Positions 26,549-37,357 of a stretch of DNA of 64,000 nucleotides are shown here, in pieces. Origin of the DNA: Morella rubra (taxonomy: Eukaryota; Streptophyta; Magnoliopsida; Fagales; Myricaceae); assembly GCA_003952965.2 (NCBI GenBank), contig CM025851.1, positions 1,447,501-1,511,500 on the forward strand, read 5' to 3'. The stretch's first letter is position 1, and each line of letters opens with the position of its first letter. The notes under the pieces are model-generated. The model had not been told where the DNA came from, did not search any database, and worked only from the letters and a program-made list of their open reading frames with translations. The translations under genes were made by a program, and so were the position numbers.

Positions 26549-28435
26549 TTAAAACATAAGAAATACCCAAGTGCATCGTGTAAAATCATCTACCACAGTC
26601 AAAAAATATCGATGACCAGATGTAGTAGGTGTGTTAAAAGGGCCCCATATGTCACAGTGCACCATAGCAAAAGGTTGAGAAGTTTTAATAGAACTAATGG
26701 GAAATGGAGAACGATGCTGTTTAGCTAAGGGGCAGATTTCACATTGAAGTTGTGATGATTCTTTGACAATAGGAATAACATTTTGTAACAGAGACATGCG
26801 AGATTGTGACATATGACCTAATCTAAGATGCCACAAGGAATTATTTGCTGAAACTGACAAACAAGTGGAATCATCAGAATTGAAAACAGTAGTAGGCAGA
26901 AAAACAGATGAGATATCCAGCAGATATAACCCGTCCTTTTGGTTAGCCACTCCAATCGTCCTCCAAGCATGTAGGTCCTGAATGAGACACTTATTAGACA
27001 AAAAAATGAGACCAATATGAGAAGCTGCAGTGAGTTTACTGGTGGATATCAAATTGAAATTGAAAGATGGTACATAAAGGACATTGTGAAGGGTTAGATC
27101 GGGTGAAATGGAAACTGAACCAGTATAAGAAACTGGAACAGAATTGCCATTCGGAAGATGTACGAATGTATTGACAGAATTTCGAAAACTGGAAAAGGAG
27201 GATAGAGAACAAACCATGTGGTCTGTCGCACCACTATCAAGAATCCAAACTATGGAAGATTTGGAAGGAGTGGCAGAAAAATTTGGATGGACTATGTTAG
27301 AACAGAATTTACCTGCCATGTTGACAAAGCTTAAGGGCTGAGATTGAGGAGGAGTGATGGCAGAATCTGGTTTGAGTTGGTTTTGGAGAAGGCTGAGAAG
27401 CTGTTGAAATTGCTCTTGAGACACGGTAGTACTTGGACTATGAACAGAATTTCCTGTGGTTGAAGAAGCCTGATGTGCAGAGTGCAATGGACCATTTCGA
27501 GAATCACCTTGAGGTTTCTTCTTATGAACCCAGCCAGGAGGATATCCATGTAGCTGAAAACATTTGTCTCGAGTGTGACCTTTGCGATTACAGTAAGTAC
27601 ACAGAGGCCGTTCCTTCTGGTTATAGTTGCTAAAATTCTTCCTTTGAACAGCAGCAGCAGTGACTTCATAGGAATGCTCAATGGCTGTCATAGCCATATT
27701 TTCATGATTAAGAGAGGTTCTGCTGAATGCTCTTTGCCGTTCCTCTTGGATAATCAATGAATAGATTTCATTGAGAGATGGAAAAGGTTTCATAAGCAAC
27801 ACATTTCCTCGAACAGGAAGATAACTATCGTTTAGCCCCATGAGAAAAGTCATAGTCAGACGTTTATCTTCTCGATCAGTGATGTTCTTCATGACTTTAC
27901 ATGTGCATTTATCACAAAAGCCACATGAACAGATCGGTAAAGGAGAGAATTGATGCAATTCATTCCATAAGGATTCAAGTCTTGTGAAATATTCACTTAC
28001 GGTAGATTGACCTTGAGTAATGTTGTTGATTGCCTGTTGGAGCTCAAAAATCCTTGGCTCATTACTCTGTTCATATCTCTCCTTCAGCAAATTCCACATC
28101 TTCTCAGCTGAATCTATATAGAGGATTACTTGTGCAATTTCAGGAGAAACCGATGCACAGATCCATGACGACACCATGAGATTGCAACGATACCAATTGC
28201 CAAAATTAGAAGCAGTAGGAATCGGTCGTTTGATGCTTCCATCAAGAAAACCAAATTTATTCCGAGCTCCAATCGCCATAAGCATTGCTCGGCTCCAAGA
28301 GTAGTAATTCTTGCCGTTCAATGGTGGAGAGACAATCGGAGTATTGGACGTGTCTCCTGAAGTAATTGTGAAAGCACTATCAACGACGGAATCAACATGC
28401 TCATTTATTGAGATCTCTGCTGCAGGAGTGGCCAT
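26549..28435 (-). CDS. copia gag-pol, first part: gag, protease, integrase N-half (ends at in-frame stop)
   Basis: 628 residues. Gag: PLNGKNYYSWSRAML onward (UBN2-type), zinc knuckle CTYCNRKGHTRDKC (CX2CX4HX4C). Protease: WILDSGATDHM. GAG-pre-integrase/zinc finger: LWHLRLGHMS...CEICPLAKQHRSPF. Integrase core begins CDIWGPF and VVDDFTRCTWVFL, then a TAA at 26549-26551 interrupts the frame. The next part continues in the same frame without any shift, so a single stop separates the element from a full polyprotein. Confidence 0.93.
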   Translation of the reverse strand: MATPAAEISINEHVDSVVDSAFTITSGDTSNTPIVSPPLNGKNYYSWSRAMLMAIGARNKFGFLDGSIKRPIPTASNFGNWYRCNLMVSSWICASVSPEIAQVILYIDSAEKMWNLLKERYEQSNEPRIFELQQAINNITQGQSTVSEYFTRLESLWNELHQFSPLPICSCGFCDKCTCKVMKNITDREDKRLTMTFLMGLNDSYLPVRGNVLLMKPFPSLNEIYSLIIQEERQRAFSRTSLNHENMAMTAIEHSYEVTAAAVQRKNFSNYNQKERPLCTYCNRKGHTRDKCFQLHGYPPGWVHKKKPQGDSRNGPLHSAHQASSTTGNSVHSPSTTVSQEQFQQLLSLLQNQLKPDSAITPPQSQPLSFVNMAGKFCSNIVHPNFSATPSKSSIVWILDSGATDHMVCSLSSFSSFRNSVNTFVHLPNGNSVPVSYTGSVSISPDLTLHNVLYVPSFNFNLISTSKLTAASHIGLIFLSNKCLIQDLHAWRTIGVANQKDGLYLLDISSVFLPTTVFNSDDSTCLSVSANNSLWHLRLGHMSQSRMSLLQNVIPIVKESSQLQCEICPLAKQHRSPFPISSIKTSQPFAMVHCDIWGPFNTPTTSGHRYFLTVVDDFTRCTWVFLMF

Positions 28436-28526
28436 TGAAGCTTATGACGAAACTTCGAGTAGTTTTACGAAGAAAGCTTTAAGAGAAGAAACAGAGTGTA
28501 TGTGTAGCAAGAAAAGAGCAAAAGTG

Positions 28527-28538
28527 GCTCTGATACCA
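28527..28538 (-). other. copia primer binding site (initiator tRNA-Met)
   Basis: Twelve bases, TGGTATCAGAGC read on the minus strand, directly abutting the 5' LTR. This is the common plant copia primer site, complementary to the 3' end of initiator tRNA-Met. Confidence 0.9.
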
Positions 28539-28741
28539 TGTAGAATTCTATTAACAGAGTACAAGTTGAGAGAAATGAATATTGTGTATAGAATTCAATT
28601 AATTGTTGTAAGGTTACAAGAGGAGCCTTTTGCTTTTATATAGTAGCTCGTAGAGGCGAAGCTTAGTAACTAAATAACAGGCGTAACAACTTTACTTAAC
28701 AGCTAACAATCCAGAAAATAAAAATACAGTTAGCTCGAATA
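28539..28741 (-). repeat. copia 5' LTR (203 bp)
   Basis: Upstream LTR of the minus-strand element. Begins TATTCGAGC and ends TTCTACA just before the primer binding site. It is the complete version; the other LTR lacks seven short segments. Confidence 0.9.
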
Positions 28742-29266
28742 GCATTTGCCCTTGCAGAGGCTGTTTCGTTGGCGTGGGTTCGTGGGTGGCACTTTGTTGT
28801 TTTCGAGTGTGACTCTTTGGTTTTTTGCAAGGATGTTCTTGCTTCTGGACCACTGGAGTGCTGGGTTATTGTGACGTTTATTACTCATATCTAGGCTGGG
28901 TTTGAAGCTTTTCGAGATTGGAGGGTGGCTTGGGTACCCTGATCTTGTAATCTTTTGGCCCACAATGTTGCTAAGTGGGCGGCTCGGTTGGGCAAAGTTG
29001 GTTTCTTTGGTTCTTCGGACTTACCGAGCACATCCGTGAGTGTGATATGCACGTTTCGTTTTAGTTTCTTTTTAATTGGATGAGTTTATTCAGCAAAAAA
29101 AAAAAAAAGAGTAAAATCTGAGCCTAAATCACAGGCTTCAAAGAAAGAAACCGAAACCCTGAGTTGAGCTCATGAAACTCAAGTACCAGCTGTAGAGCAC
29201 GCAGAGTATATCATCTCTACAACACACACAACGTGAGCAACCCACATGTCTCCCAAAGCTCATTAT

Positions 29267-30448
29267 TCAGAGGACAGTCATTTGCAGGTCACCGAGAAAA
29301 CAGATGATCAAAGGCAAAAGCATTAACGTTAACCATATCATATTTCCTGCAAAAAGCCAACTCCCACCGATTCTGTCTGACCCAGAGAAGTCAATCTTGT
29401 ACTTCTGGGTCATATTGGGATAGAGAATCCCCCATTGGCGCTCAGGCTGACTCACCCCCGGCCTCACTTCCTTATCAAACAGCTCGAATATGTAAGCCTC
29501 CGCCACCCCTTCCTTCCTCAGCGGCGTGCCGAGCCCCGATTTCAAATGCGCCACTAGGCCTTTCAGGTACATCTCGGCGTAGGCCGTGTTTGCGTCGACC
29601 TCAGATGCGTCGCCCGAGCTTGGCCACCCGGTCTCAGAAACGATCAATGGAATGTTCTCATAGCCCATCACGGCGATCGCGCTGTTCACGGCATCCACCA
29701 TCATTTCGAAGAGATTCCGGTAGCGAACGCCGGTAGTCAAGTCGTCACGGAAGTTAAAAGGGAGTTCCTGAAACAGAGCGAAGGCAATGGGAATATCGGC
29801 GTTCGACCTGTACACATTGTAGGGGTAGATGTTGATCAAGAAGGACGAGTTGGTGTCCCGCAGGAACTGAAGAAATGGCTTGATCAGATTATCCGAAGCC
29901 GGCTCATGGAACAAGGCGGAAGAGGGAGGAAACGGCCTAGAAATGGCATTGGTGAAGGAGAAAGAGGTGGAGACGGAGATTTTCCTGATACCGAGATCGA
30001 GGAGCGCCAGGTGTACGTTCCGGATTGCTCGGAGGAGATGAGAAGACGAGAAGCCGGGGGTGGAAGCGGACAGGAAGTCATTGCCGACGGAGATGGTGGT
30101 GATTCGGGCGCGTGGGTAGAAGGGGACGACGTGGAGGTTGAGCCAGCGGAGGGCATTGGAGCGGTTGGCAGCAATAGGTGGGACGAGTGGATTGGGGATG
30201 GTGAGGAGGAGAGTGGTGTTGGTGTAGGTGAAGGAGCGGGTGAGGGCCGGGTCCGGGTTGAGGAAGCGGACGGAAGCGAACCCGAGGGAGGGGATGGTCG
30301 TGGCTATGCGTTCCGGTTTTGGCTTCGAGGGGATGGGGGCGGGGGTGAAGTAGGTGACTCCGAGAGTGGGAAGGGAAGTGATTCCTGGGAGGAGATAGAG
30401 GAAATGCAGAGAGAGAGCGAGAGTAAGGAAGGACGGAAGAGGAGCCAT
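29267..30448 (-). CDS. glycoside hydrolase family 17 (beta-1,3-glucanase-like), signal peptide and C-terminal hydrophobic tail
   Basis: Single-exon gene, 393 residues. Signal peptide about 1-25 (MAPLPSFLTLALSLHFLYLL), GH17 domain from about 27 (LGVTYFTPAP) to 345, C-terminal hydrophobic segment (MIWLTLMLLPLIICFL) that could direct a GPI anchor or act as a membrane anchor. The nucleophile region LIVSETGWPSSGD is intact with Glu272. At the usual acid/base position the motif reads SVGND, so Asp124 stands where family members normally have Glu (VGNE). FELFDKEVRPG and ERQWGILYPN match the C-terminal GH17 motifs. Role: cell-surface callose/beta-1,3-glucan binding or turnover, if active. The 5' half is GC-rich, unlike its surroundings, and this creates a long antisense open frame that I do not accept as a gene. 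Confidence 0.9.
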   Translation of the reverse strand: MAPLPSFLTLALSLHFLYLLPGITSLPTLGVTYFTPAPIPSKPKPERIATTIPSLGFASVRFLNPDPALTRSFTYTNTTLLLTIPNPLVPPIAANRSNALRWLNLHVVPFYPRARITTISVGNDFLSASTPGFSSSHLLRAIRNVHLALLDLGIRKISVSTSFSFTNAISRPFPPSSALFHEPASDNLIKPFLQFLRDTNSSFLINIYPYNVYRSNADIPIAFALFQELPFNFRDDLTTGVRYRNLFEMMVDAVNSAIAVMGYENIPLIVSETGWPSSGDASEVDANTAYAEMYLKGLVAHLKSGLGTPLRKEGVAEAYIFELFDKEVRPGVSQPERQWGILYPNMTQKYKIDFSGSDRIGGSWLFAGNMIWLTLMLLPLIICFLGDLQMTVL

Positions 30449-31437
30449 GGGGCCTAAGTGGGTCGCTTCCTGAGAGAGAGAGGGAGAATTCTGGAGGATT
30501 TAGGCGGGGTTTTGAAAATTGCGAGTTGCAGAGGGACATTGGTACAGTCAACATGGAAGTGGAGGAGGAGGTTAGGCCGTTAAGGTCGTTTTCCGAGTTA
30601 AGACCGTTACAAGCATCTTTGGGCGGGAGAGATGCGTACTGCGCACTACCGACTTCGGGTGGCCAACCGCCTTGTCGAAGGCAGGCAGGGTGTAGTTGTA
30701 GCTGGGCTGGCCCAGGAAAAAAAACAACAAAAAGGTCTAGGCTAGGATGGGCTCACATCACATATACAAGGTATCGGCCCAGTTAGGACATAGATCGCTG
30801 GTTCCGATGTAGCCCAATTAATCCGTGCTCTAAACCCCAAGAAACTCTGACGTCCGATTAGTCGAGTATCGATTTGGTGAAATCTTGCATTTTGAACTAA
30901 TCGCAATTCCATGTTACACATGATCGCAAGTACGTGGAATACTATCACCATACAAAAATGCTTAGCCTGAAATATTTCGACAGTATTTGAATATTTTGCT
31001 CAGCAATATAATTAAAATAATTAATAATGCCTATTATATGCTTTTCTAAAGCATTTCACCAAAGGACGATGGACTATGCCTGCATTATGCCAATACAGGA
31101 AATTACTGCAAGTAACATTAGCGCTAATAATTACGTGTACATGGATCCCAATATGAGCTATTCACATAAATATTCTGTGAACAACAGTACACTCAAACGA
31201 ACTTGAGATTGCTTTCCATTTGATCATTGAGTAACCTGTATCACATGCTGCAGATTGAATTGATGTCAAGCAACAGAATACATATGAAATCATGGTATGA
31301 CCCAACGGAAAGTCTAATAAGAAAAGCATCAGAGAGTTGAAAGGAAAAGGAAGACAATGAGCTTCTTGCTACATATCCCATCCCCCCCATCCCAAACTCT
31401 TTTACAAATACATCTGACAACTCACAGCATGGCAAGC
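30449..31437. other. intergenic region
   Basis: Promoter side of the GH17 gene (GA-rich leader near 30470-30480) and 3' flank of the ARM-type gene. No gene or repeat recognised. Confidence 0.4.
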
Positions 31438-34400
31438 TCAATAAGCTATCAATGCCCTTGGCCCACTGTGCTGCAATTGTTTTTCACACGAAGCAATAAA
31501 GGGCATAATCCTTACCGTTGTCACGTCTTTTCTGCTTAAAGATGACTCAAGATTCGTCAAGTTTGGATCATCCTTGTGCTTGCTCCATGCTGCTTCAAAT
31601 TGTATACCTTTGCATCTTGTGATTACAGGAAGAACAGCAAAACAACAAGTCAAACATGGAACAACTAAAACTCCTTATCATGGAAATCATACAAAAACCC
31701 TTACTGCTGGAGTAAGATCAATATCTCAAGAATAAGTGTCCTAACTTCTTCACGAGCCCTCTTCAATGCCGCCTCTTTATACAACATAGAGAGTTCATCG
31801 ACCAGCCTGACACCAAAAATGCAGAATCCAAACCATAACAGGGTGAATTCTAAGAACACATAACTATCTTCATAGGAAATACATGCTTGGATCAAATCTC
31901 AGTTGAGAAAAAAGGGACACGGTAGGTCACTTGACATTTTAAATTTACTACCTCATTCTAATTGTTACTCATTTTGCAATTTCTGATGTCATAGCATATC
32001 ACAATATTCTTCAAATGCATATAGACAAAAGAATGAACAACATTCGAGAACACTTCTAAATGCTGCTTAACTCTATTTTCTATTGGATTAAAAACCTTTT
32101 TCCTAGCTAAGAAAAAAAAAACCATTTACCTAATAGTTTACCTTCCAACATATGGTGTGTTCCTAATCCACGTTAACCTTAAAATAGTCTTCATCCTTTC
32201 CAGAACCTGCAGAAATCATATATCTGCTATTACTTCCAACAAACATCAGCTCCAGTAAATTATGCCAGGCTCTCCCCAGACTAATTTGTCCATAAGAAAA
32301 GCATAAAAAAGGGTAATTCAAAACTACATGTTCAATAAAGTAAGTCTGAAATGCCTGGATTTTTTTGGGTTGAGTTGATTAACAACTTACAAAAGGAAAT
32401 GTGGCTGACAAAGATCTCTGAATGATTGTTCCTTGAAATATATGTACATAATTAAAGAAATGGTAGCATCAATATAGAACACAAGATACAAAAGGCCAAA
32501 TTACAACTACCAAATGACAAAACCGACCAATAGCTTTTGCTAGGTAGTTCACCACTATTTTATTATGAAGTTCGGTATTTCATTCTTGAACACTGAGCAT
32601 GGAACGTGAACCTGAGAAGGTCTATTTCCATAATTTATGCAGTACGTATAGTCATTGCAAATTCTACCAAGCCAAGGTGGTAAAATCTCATCTTTGGTTA
32701 CCAGAAGGCTAGGATCCCAAACACATTCGGACGCTTACACATTAAGATCAGAAACCCCCAGCTCCATAAAAAGAAAATAACAAAAATCCACAGTAAGAAA
32801 ATTTATCAGTAAACTTGTGAAATCTAACGTCAAATGTATTGAAAATATTCTCACCAGTAGAACAGTCTCGTCATCATCAGCATGCATCCACTTAAGGAAA
32901 AGGGGAAAAATGCGCCTAAAATGCACTAATAACACCAGACCAACACTGTTTAGAACAGGCTCAATATATTTGAGCCACGCAATCCGGCGCTCCTTGTTCC
33001 TTGGTTGCCGTTCCAAGTGACTTAACATCTCATTTAACATCCTTTCAAACCTACACGATGAGTATAAGATAATGGGTAGCACCAATTCCCATAAGCATAC
33101 AAGAACTGGGCAACAACAGCCATATGTAAAGTTAAGACTGTCTATAGTATATATATATACCTATACCTGTGTGTGAATACACACGCACGCACGTATATGT
33201 ATGTTTGTTTATTTATATGCATACATCATGAGCAATCATCAAGACAAAAATGTTTAATCGATGGCTGGCAGACAAGATCTCTGACTCTGCACCAAACAGC
33301 AGCATAGAACAACCTAATTGCAAACACCATGCAACTCTATAAACTCAATTTATAATAATGGGTCTAATCTCTTAAATAGTAAGATCATATCAGCAAGAGA
33401 AAGACTATGAATACTGGTCTCTAATGCAGTGCATTGAAAAGGGGCGCCAAAAGACTACCCAACTATAGAATCTTCTGTAATTTTTTCTATTGAAAACTGA
33501 AGAGATCAATGGGCCGTAAGATCTAATAGGGCAAAAAGTTCAAATGGAACCACTGTGGCTTGTCAATCTAGAAAGCAGTTACAATTTTGTTTAATATGCA
33601 GTAGGGGAAAAAAACAAGATCCTTGTCATTCTAATTAATCTCGGCTAGAATAGTGACACAAAAAGTCCCCTTTTGTAAAGCCATGAGTTTAGCTGCACAA
33701 CAACTTTTCCTACAAAGACATCACCATCCACATTTAAAGAGATGAACCTTGACTGAGTTCTTTCGTTTCCAAAAGAACACCTACAAAAGCTCATTCAGCA
33801 CAATAACCATTAAGAAGTAGAAGAATATAGACAATTAGTATACCACGGGTTACGAGGATTGCCCCTCTGAGTACAAAACACAAGAAGTGTTGACATCTCA
33901 ACTACATGTTCCCATATCTCATCACTCGAAGCAATATTCTGGCAGCATGCATCAAGAATCACATCCTCATAACCACCAAAATCTGCAGCATGGACATTTT
34001 TTGCAAGATGCGTAAAACTAATCATTCCCTGCACCTGAAAACGGGAGAGGAGAGTATTATCATCCCACTATGACACACAAATCTGCCCATATTTCGCAGT
34101 CCTTCAAACAAGTTATTTATTTATGACCTTATCAGCCTCCAAACTAACATGAAAAGAAGAATTTTAATTGTAAATGCTGTTGTCCACTGGGGTGCAAAGG
34201 TAGTAGTAAAGTTTAAAAAAATAACTTATCTGGCTCAAATATCACATAAATTTTCTTCTATTTGTAAGTTATATACACGCTCGATAAGCACGATCTTAGT
34301 CTCCTCTCCATTCTTACAGGGAAGAGGAAGTGTCATTTGAACAGAGCTCATAGGAGCTAAAAGAGAGAGAGCGAGAGAGAGAGAAAAAAAAAACAATATC

Positions 34401-35403
34401 CAATTTTTTAAATTGGGTAACCCTTTTGCCTAGATAATAGAAACCAACATGAGCACCTCTTCACTCGAAACAAGCGCTTGCTTCGCATTGAAAACATAGG
34501 ATATTAGGATTGCAACCAAACTTGGACCTTCAAATAATTAAGTTGTAGTAGAACCTAAAACAGTTGCACTAATGAAATCGCACATACTTTCACATCTGAT
34601 GACCAGTGATCAAGCGCAGTCAATGCACAAGGAATCACCCAAGCGCATAATTTTCCCAAATACGGGTGTCCAACCTGCTAACGGGAAAAAAATAAATCCA
34701 TAATTGTGTCACAGACCTGAGTAACATTCAAAAAAATGGCGAACGCCGCACCTGAGTTACAAACCATCTAAACTGATAAGCTGCCACAATGGCGAACCCC
34801 ACCGGAGTCCTAGCCGACGCGGCCGATACCTCGTGGCCGTCGGCGGACATATCTATAGAACTCTCCTTAATTCTCTCCTTCAATAGTGGCAGCACCTCAG
34901 GCATCAATTCCATCACCAGTCTCTTCTCCTCGGGTACCGAACCACAATCCACACGTAACTCACCCATCCTGTTAGCGCTTTTTTCGCCGAAAACGCCACA
35001 ATAAGCTTGGGAGAGCTCGCGAAAGGCCAAGTTCGCTGAGACAAGTAGGTGTTGGGGGACCCATGAAATGAGTTCGTGGGTTGAGCATAGGGAGGAGGAT
35101 ATCAAGGCGCAAGCTAGGGTAAAATCTCTGATTGAAGTGTCTATTTGGGCCTCGGCGGCGCTAGGATTTGTCGGTGAAACTTTCGGGGGGAGAAGGTTTT
35201 CGATTAGGGCTTTGGTGGAGATGTTGGAGCCCTCTGGAGGAGTGTAGTGGATTTTGGAAAGAGACTCCGTTATTTGCTCCGATAACCTTCGAAAAAAAAA
35301 ACATAATAGTGAAATTTCTACAGAAACAGAAATGTGAGAGAGATGGAAACGAGAGGGCTTACTGGATGAGAAGTTCATGGAGGTTGGCAAACGAGTTCGA
35401 CAT
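31438..35403 (-). CDS. ARM-repeat-like protein of unknown function (At2g39910-type)
   Basis: Eight exons: 35363-35403, 34752-35286, 34588-34674, 33844-34034, 32855-33050, 32142-32206, 31705-31806, 31438-31615; total 1395 nt, 464 residues, all GT-AG by my reading. The protein starts MSNSFANLHELLIQ and is mostly alpha-helical, without signal peptide or membrane segment. Recognisable stretches: TPVGFAIVAAYQFRWFVTQ, HPYLGKLCAWVIPCALTALD, HWSSDVK, RNKERRIAWLKYIEP, ALKRAREEVRTLILEILILL. The pattern of paired helices fits an armadillo-type superhelix; I recall an Arabidopsis homologue described only as an ARM-repeat superfamily protein. Exon 8 begins after an AAG acceptor, the least certain junction. 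Function is not known and I assign none. Confidence 0.82.
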
Positions 35404-37357
35404 TTTTGTCTCAGTTCGGATCATCACTAACTCGTTAGGATCGAACTTAGAAGGACGACGGCGGACCAACATCTCTCCATTTCTTAGAAAGCTACTACAC
35501 GACGACAGTCGTTTTACGAGCCGTTATAGATTGGGTACGACCGTTGATAAACGATAATCGGTTCCTGTTCTTGAGGCAACGTATGTGACAATGGTGCACG
35601 CATTTTATGAAAGGTCGGCACAAATGGGTCGACATAAGTCGTGTCAACAATGAGTTTATCTCGACACAAAAAACCAATAATATAAAAAGGTCACACTCCC
35701 CATATATTTTCCTTTTAATCATTCATATATTTTCCTTTTAGTCCATTGACACACCAACCAGAGTATCTTTTCGTGCTTTCAGGTAATAAAACGTCATCAT
35801 CATCCAGGTCAATCATAAGGCTCCGAGCGCGTGCCCTTCCATGTCTCAATGCACTGTAAATGTAAAAAAACAACAATGAACAATCAATCTTCCTCCAATG
35901 TCACCGCCCAACCAGCCGCCCAGCCTGCAAAACTGATATAATAACATGCATGGAACCGATCTACATCGACGACCGTCGTGCACAGCTCTTTTATATCAAA
36001 GTTTTTAAACCGAGACCTGACATTACGACGGGGCTATATGTGCAGAAGCTTTTAAATCGAAGATGTCAGGACTCAGGAGCTTAAAATCTGCTACTGAAGA
36101 ATCTCACACCTTGACAGCAAATCATAAACAGGTAAGATAGATAGAATAAATAAATCATATTTTATTTTATATGTTCGCATGTAAAAAAAAATAAAAAATA
36201 TATATATATATATATATATATGGGTGACTTGATTGAGAGTAACAGAGACGTGTCTTTCATGTGATGGGAAAATCTTAAATTTCATGATAGAATTGTTTCC
36301 TAACATGCATGGCGTAATTGTATACATACTAAATTTACACATTCACAGACTGAGCGTAACAGTAACAGAGACATGAATTCTCAAAAGGAAATAATTCCTT
36401 TATTTTTCACAGCTGCCGAGTGGCCAGGGTGGTCTGACTGTCCCAGTAGACCCCCTCCCAAGAGGTAAAAACCAAAGTAAATCTTGCCTGCCCCCACAAA
36501 AGAAGAAAGAGGTCAGCGTGGGATATGCCCTCAACGAAAGTGTCCCTGGTGGAAAGCCGCGTAATCGACTCGTTGAACGAGACAAAGTGGAGCCAGCGCA
36601 GATATTTTTTCCCCTTTTTTTTAATGGTAAAATCTCCATCTCTCTCTTTCTCAATGGCGTACCACTTTTATCTATATTCTCCACTTCGCTTCATAAAACT
36701 CTCTGACCCTTCGCACTCCGTCCCCCATTATCTACCTCTTGGGCTCTAGATCGAGGGGAACCCGGTGAAGCTGTTAGATCCCCCATTTGTCTCTTTCTCG
36801 AGGTAAGCATCTTTGACCCTACGGATTCTGTTGCATTTAATCCCCTAAGGTACCAGATCTTGTCCAATCTCTTTCGTGCTTGTATAGATGCTTGCATTTG
36901 ATCAATTTTCTTTGGATTTGCTCATAGATGCTAGATTTAACTATTACGCGTTTCCATGAACCTCTGATTGGTTTTCTCAGAAAGGCGAGGACAATTACAA
37001 GTTTGCGCCTATTCAAATAATGGGAGTGAACAATGTATTTTATCCTAGTTAAATATCTGTGTATCACGTAGTTTGTGTTGGATTTTTGTCTTGCATGCGA
37101 ATAAACGAATCGAAGCTTATAAATTTTGGGTCATTTTCAGTTTTTCCTACCTTTTCTCAGAAACCATACAAAATGAATTCTCTGATTTCCCGTATTGCAG
37201 TCTGTATGTGCGTGACTTTGTATCTTCGTGTAGGTTCTGGGACTATAAGAGGGTGTTGTTGAAAAGCCGAATCTGAGAAGAAAGTTATTTCCAAGCCGAT
37301 CCATCCCTTGGAATTGGCGGTAATATTATCACTTAAAGCGGAGTCAGATCCGGAGCA
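35404..37357. other. intergenic region; LIM gene promoter and leader
   Basis: AT-rich, with an (AT)n microsatellite at 36198-36221. From about 36.7 kb it probably holds the LIM gene's first non-coding exon: a good donor CTCGAG/GTAAGC at 36802/36803, with candidate acceptors at 37200 or near 37232, would give a 5' leader intron. No other gene seen. Confidence 0.4.
36198..36221. repeat. (AT)n microsatellite
   Basis: Twelve uninterrupted AT units following a poly-A run, in intergenic DNA. Confidence 0.95.

Larger units (their letters stand above)
23814..28741 (-). mobile_element. Ty1/copia LTR retrotransposon, nearly intact, nested in the LINE
   Basis: About 4.9 kb, transcribed right to left. 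LTRs: 5' LTR 28539-28741, 3' LTR 23814-23997. A primer binding site for initiator tRNA-Met (TGGTATCAGAGC in the element's sense) directly follows the 5' LTR. A short purine-rich tract (GAGGCGGTG) precedes the 3' LTR. Gene order gag, protease, integrase, reverse transcriptase, RNase H defines copia. Target duplication is GCAT or GCATT (one base ambiguous) at 23810-23813 and 28742-28745, and removing the element rejoins the LINE reading frame. The only coding break seen is one in-frame stop. Confidence 0.95.
22942..29125 (+). mobile_element. 5'-truncated LINE (non-LTR retrotransposon), interrupted by a copia element
   Basis: Flanked by a 14 bp target-site duplication TAAAATCTGAGCCT (22942-22955 and 29112-29125) with a poly-A tail at 29095-29109 just before the second copy: the hallmark of LINE integration. 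The body is 22956-23813 plus 28742-29111. Decayed plus-strand coding remnants: SNIWKGIRQIAPLLEDGL and NGRNVKIREAPWL (end of the reverse-transcriptase polypeptide), CPLCKLVPEDTLHLMVTC (zf-RVT zinc motif) and an RNase H-like domain starting PPQAGFLKLN. The RNase H frame is split at GEA/FALAEAVSLAWVRGW by the copia insertion, and picks up again at 28742 through FVVFECDSLVF. Frame changes and stops show it is dead. Confidence 0.9.

Noticed and set aside
28527..28538. tRNA-like sequence next to the copia LTR
   Set aside because: Only 12 bases complementary to a tRNA 3' end; it is the primer binding site, not a tRNA gene.
29906..30457. 183-codon plus-strand frame opposite the GH17 gene
   Set aside because: It is the mirror of a GC-rich coding region; the translation is a low-complexity Gly/Glu/Arg sequence, while the minus strand has clear GH17 motifs.
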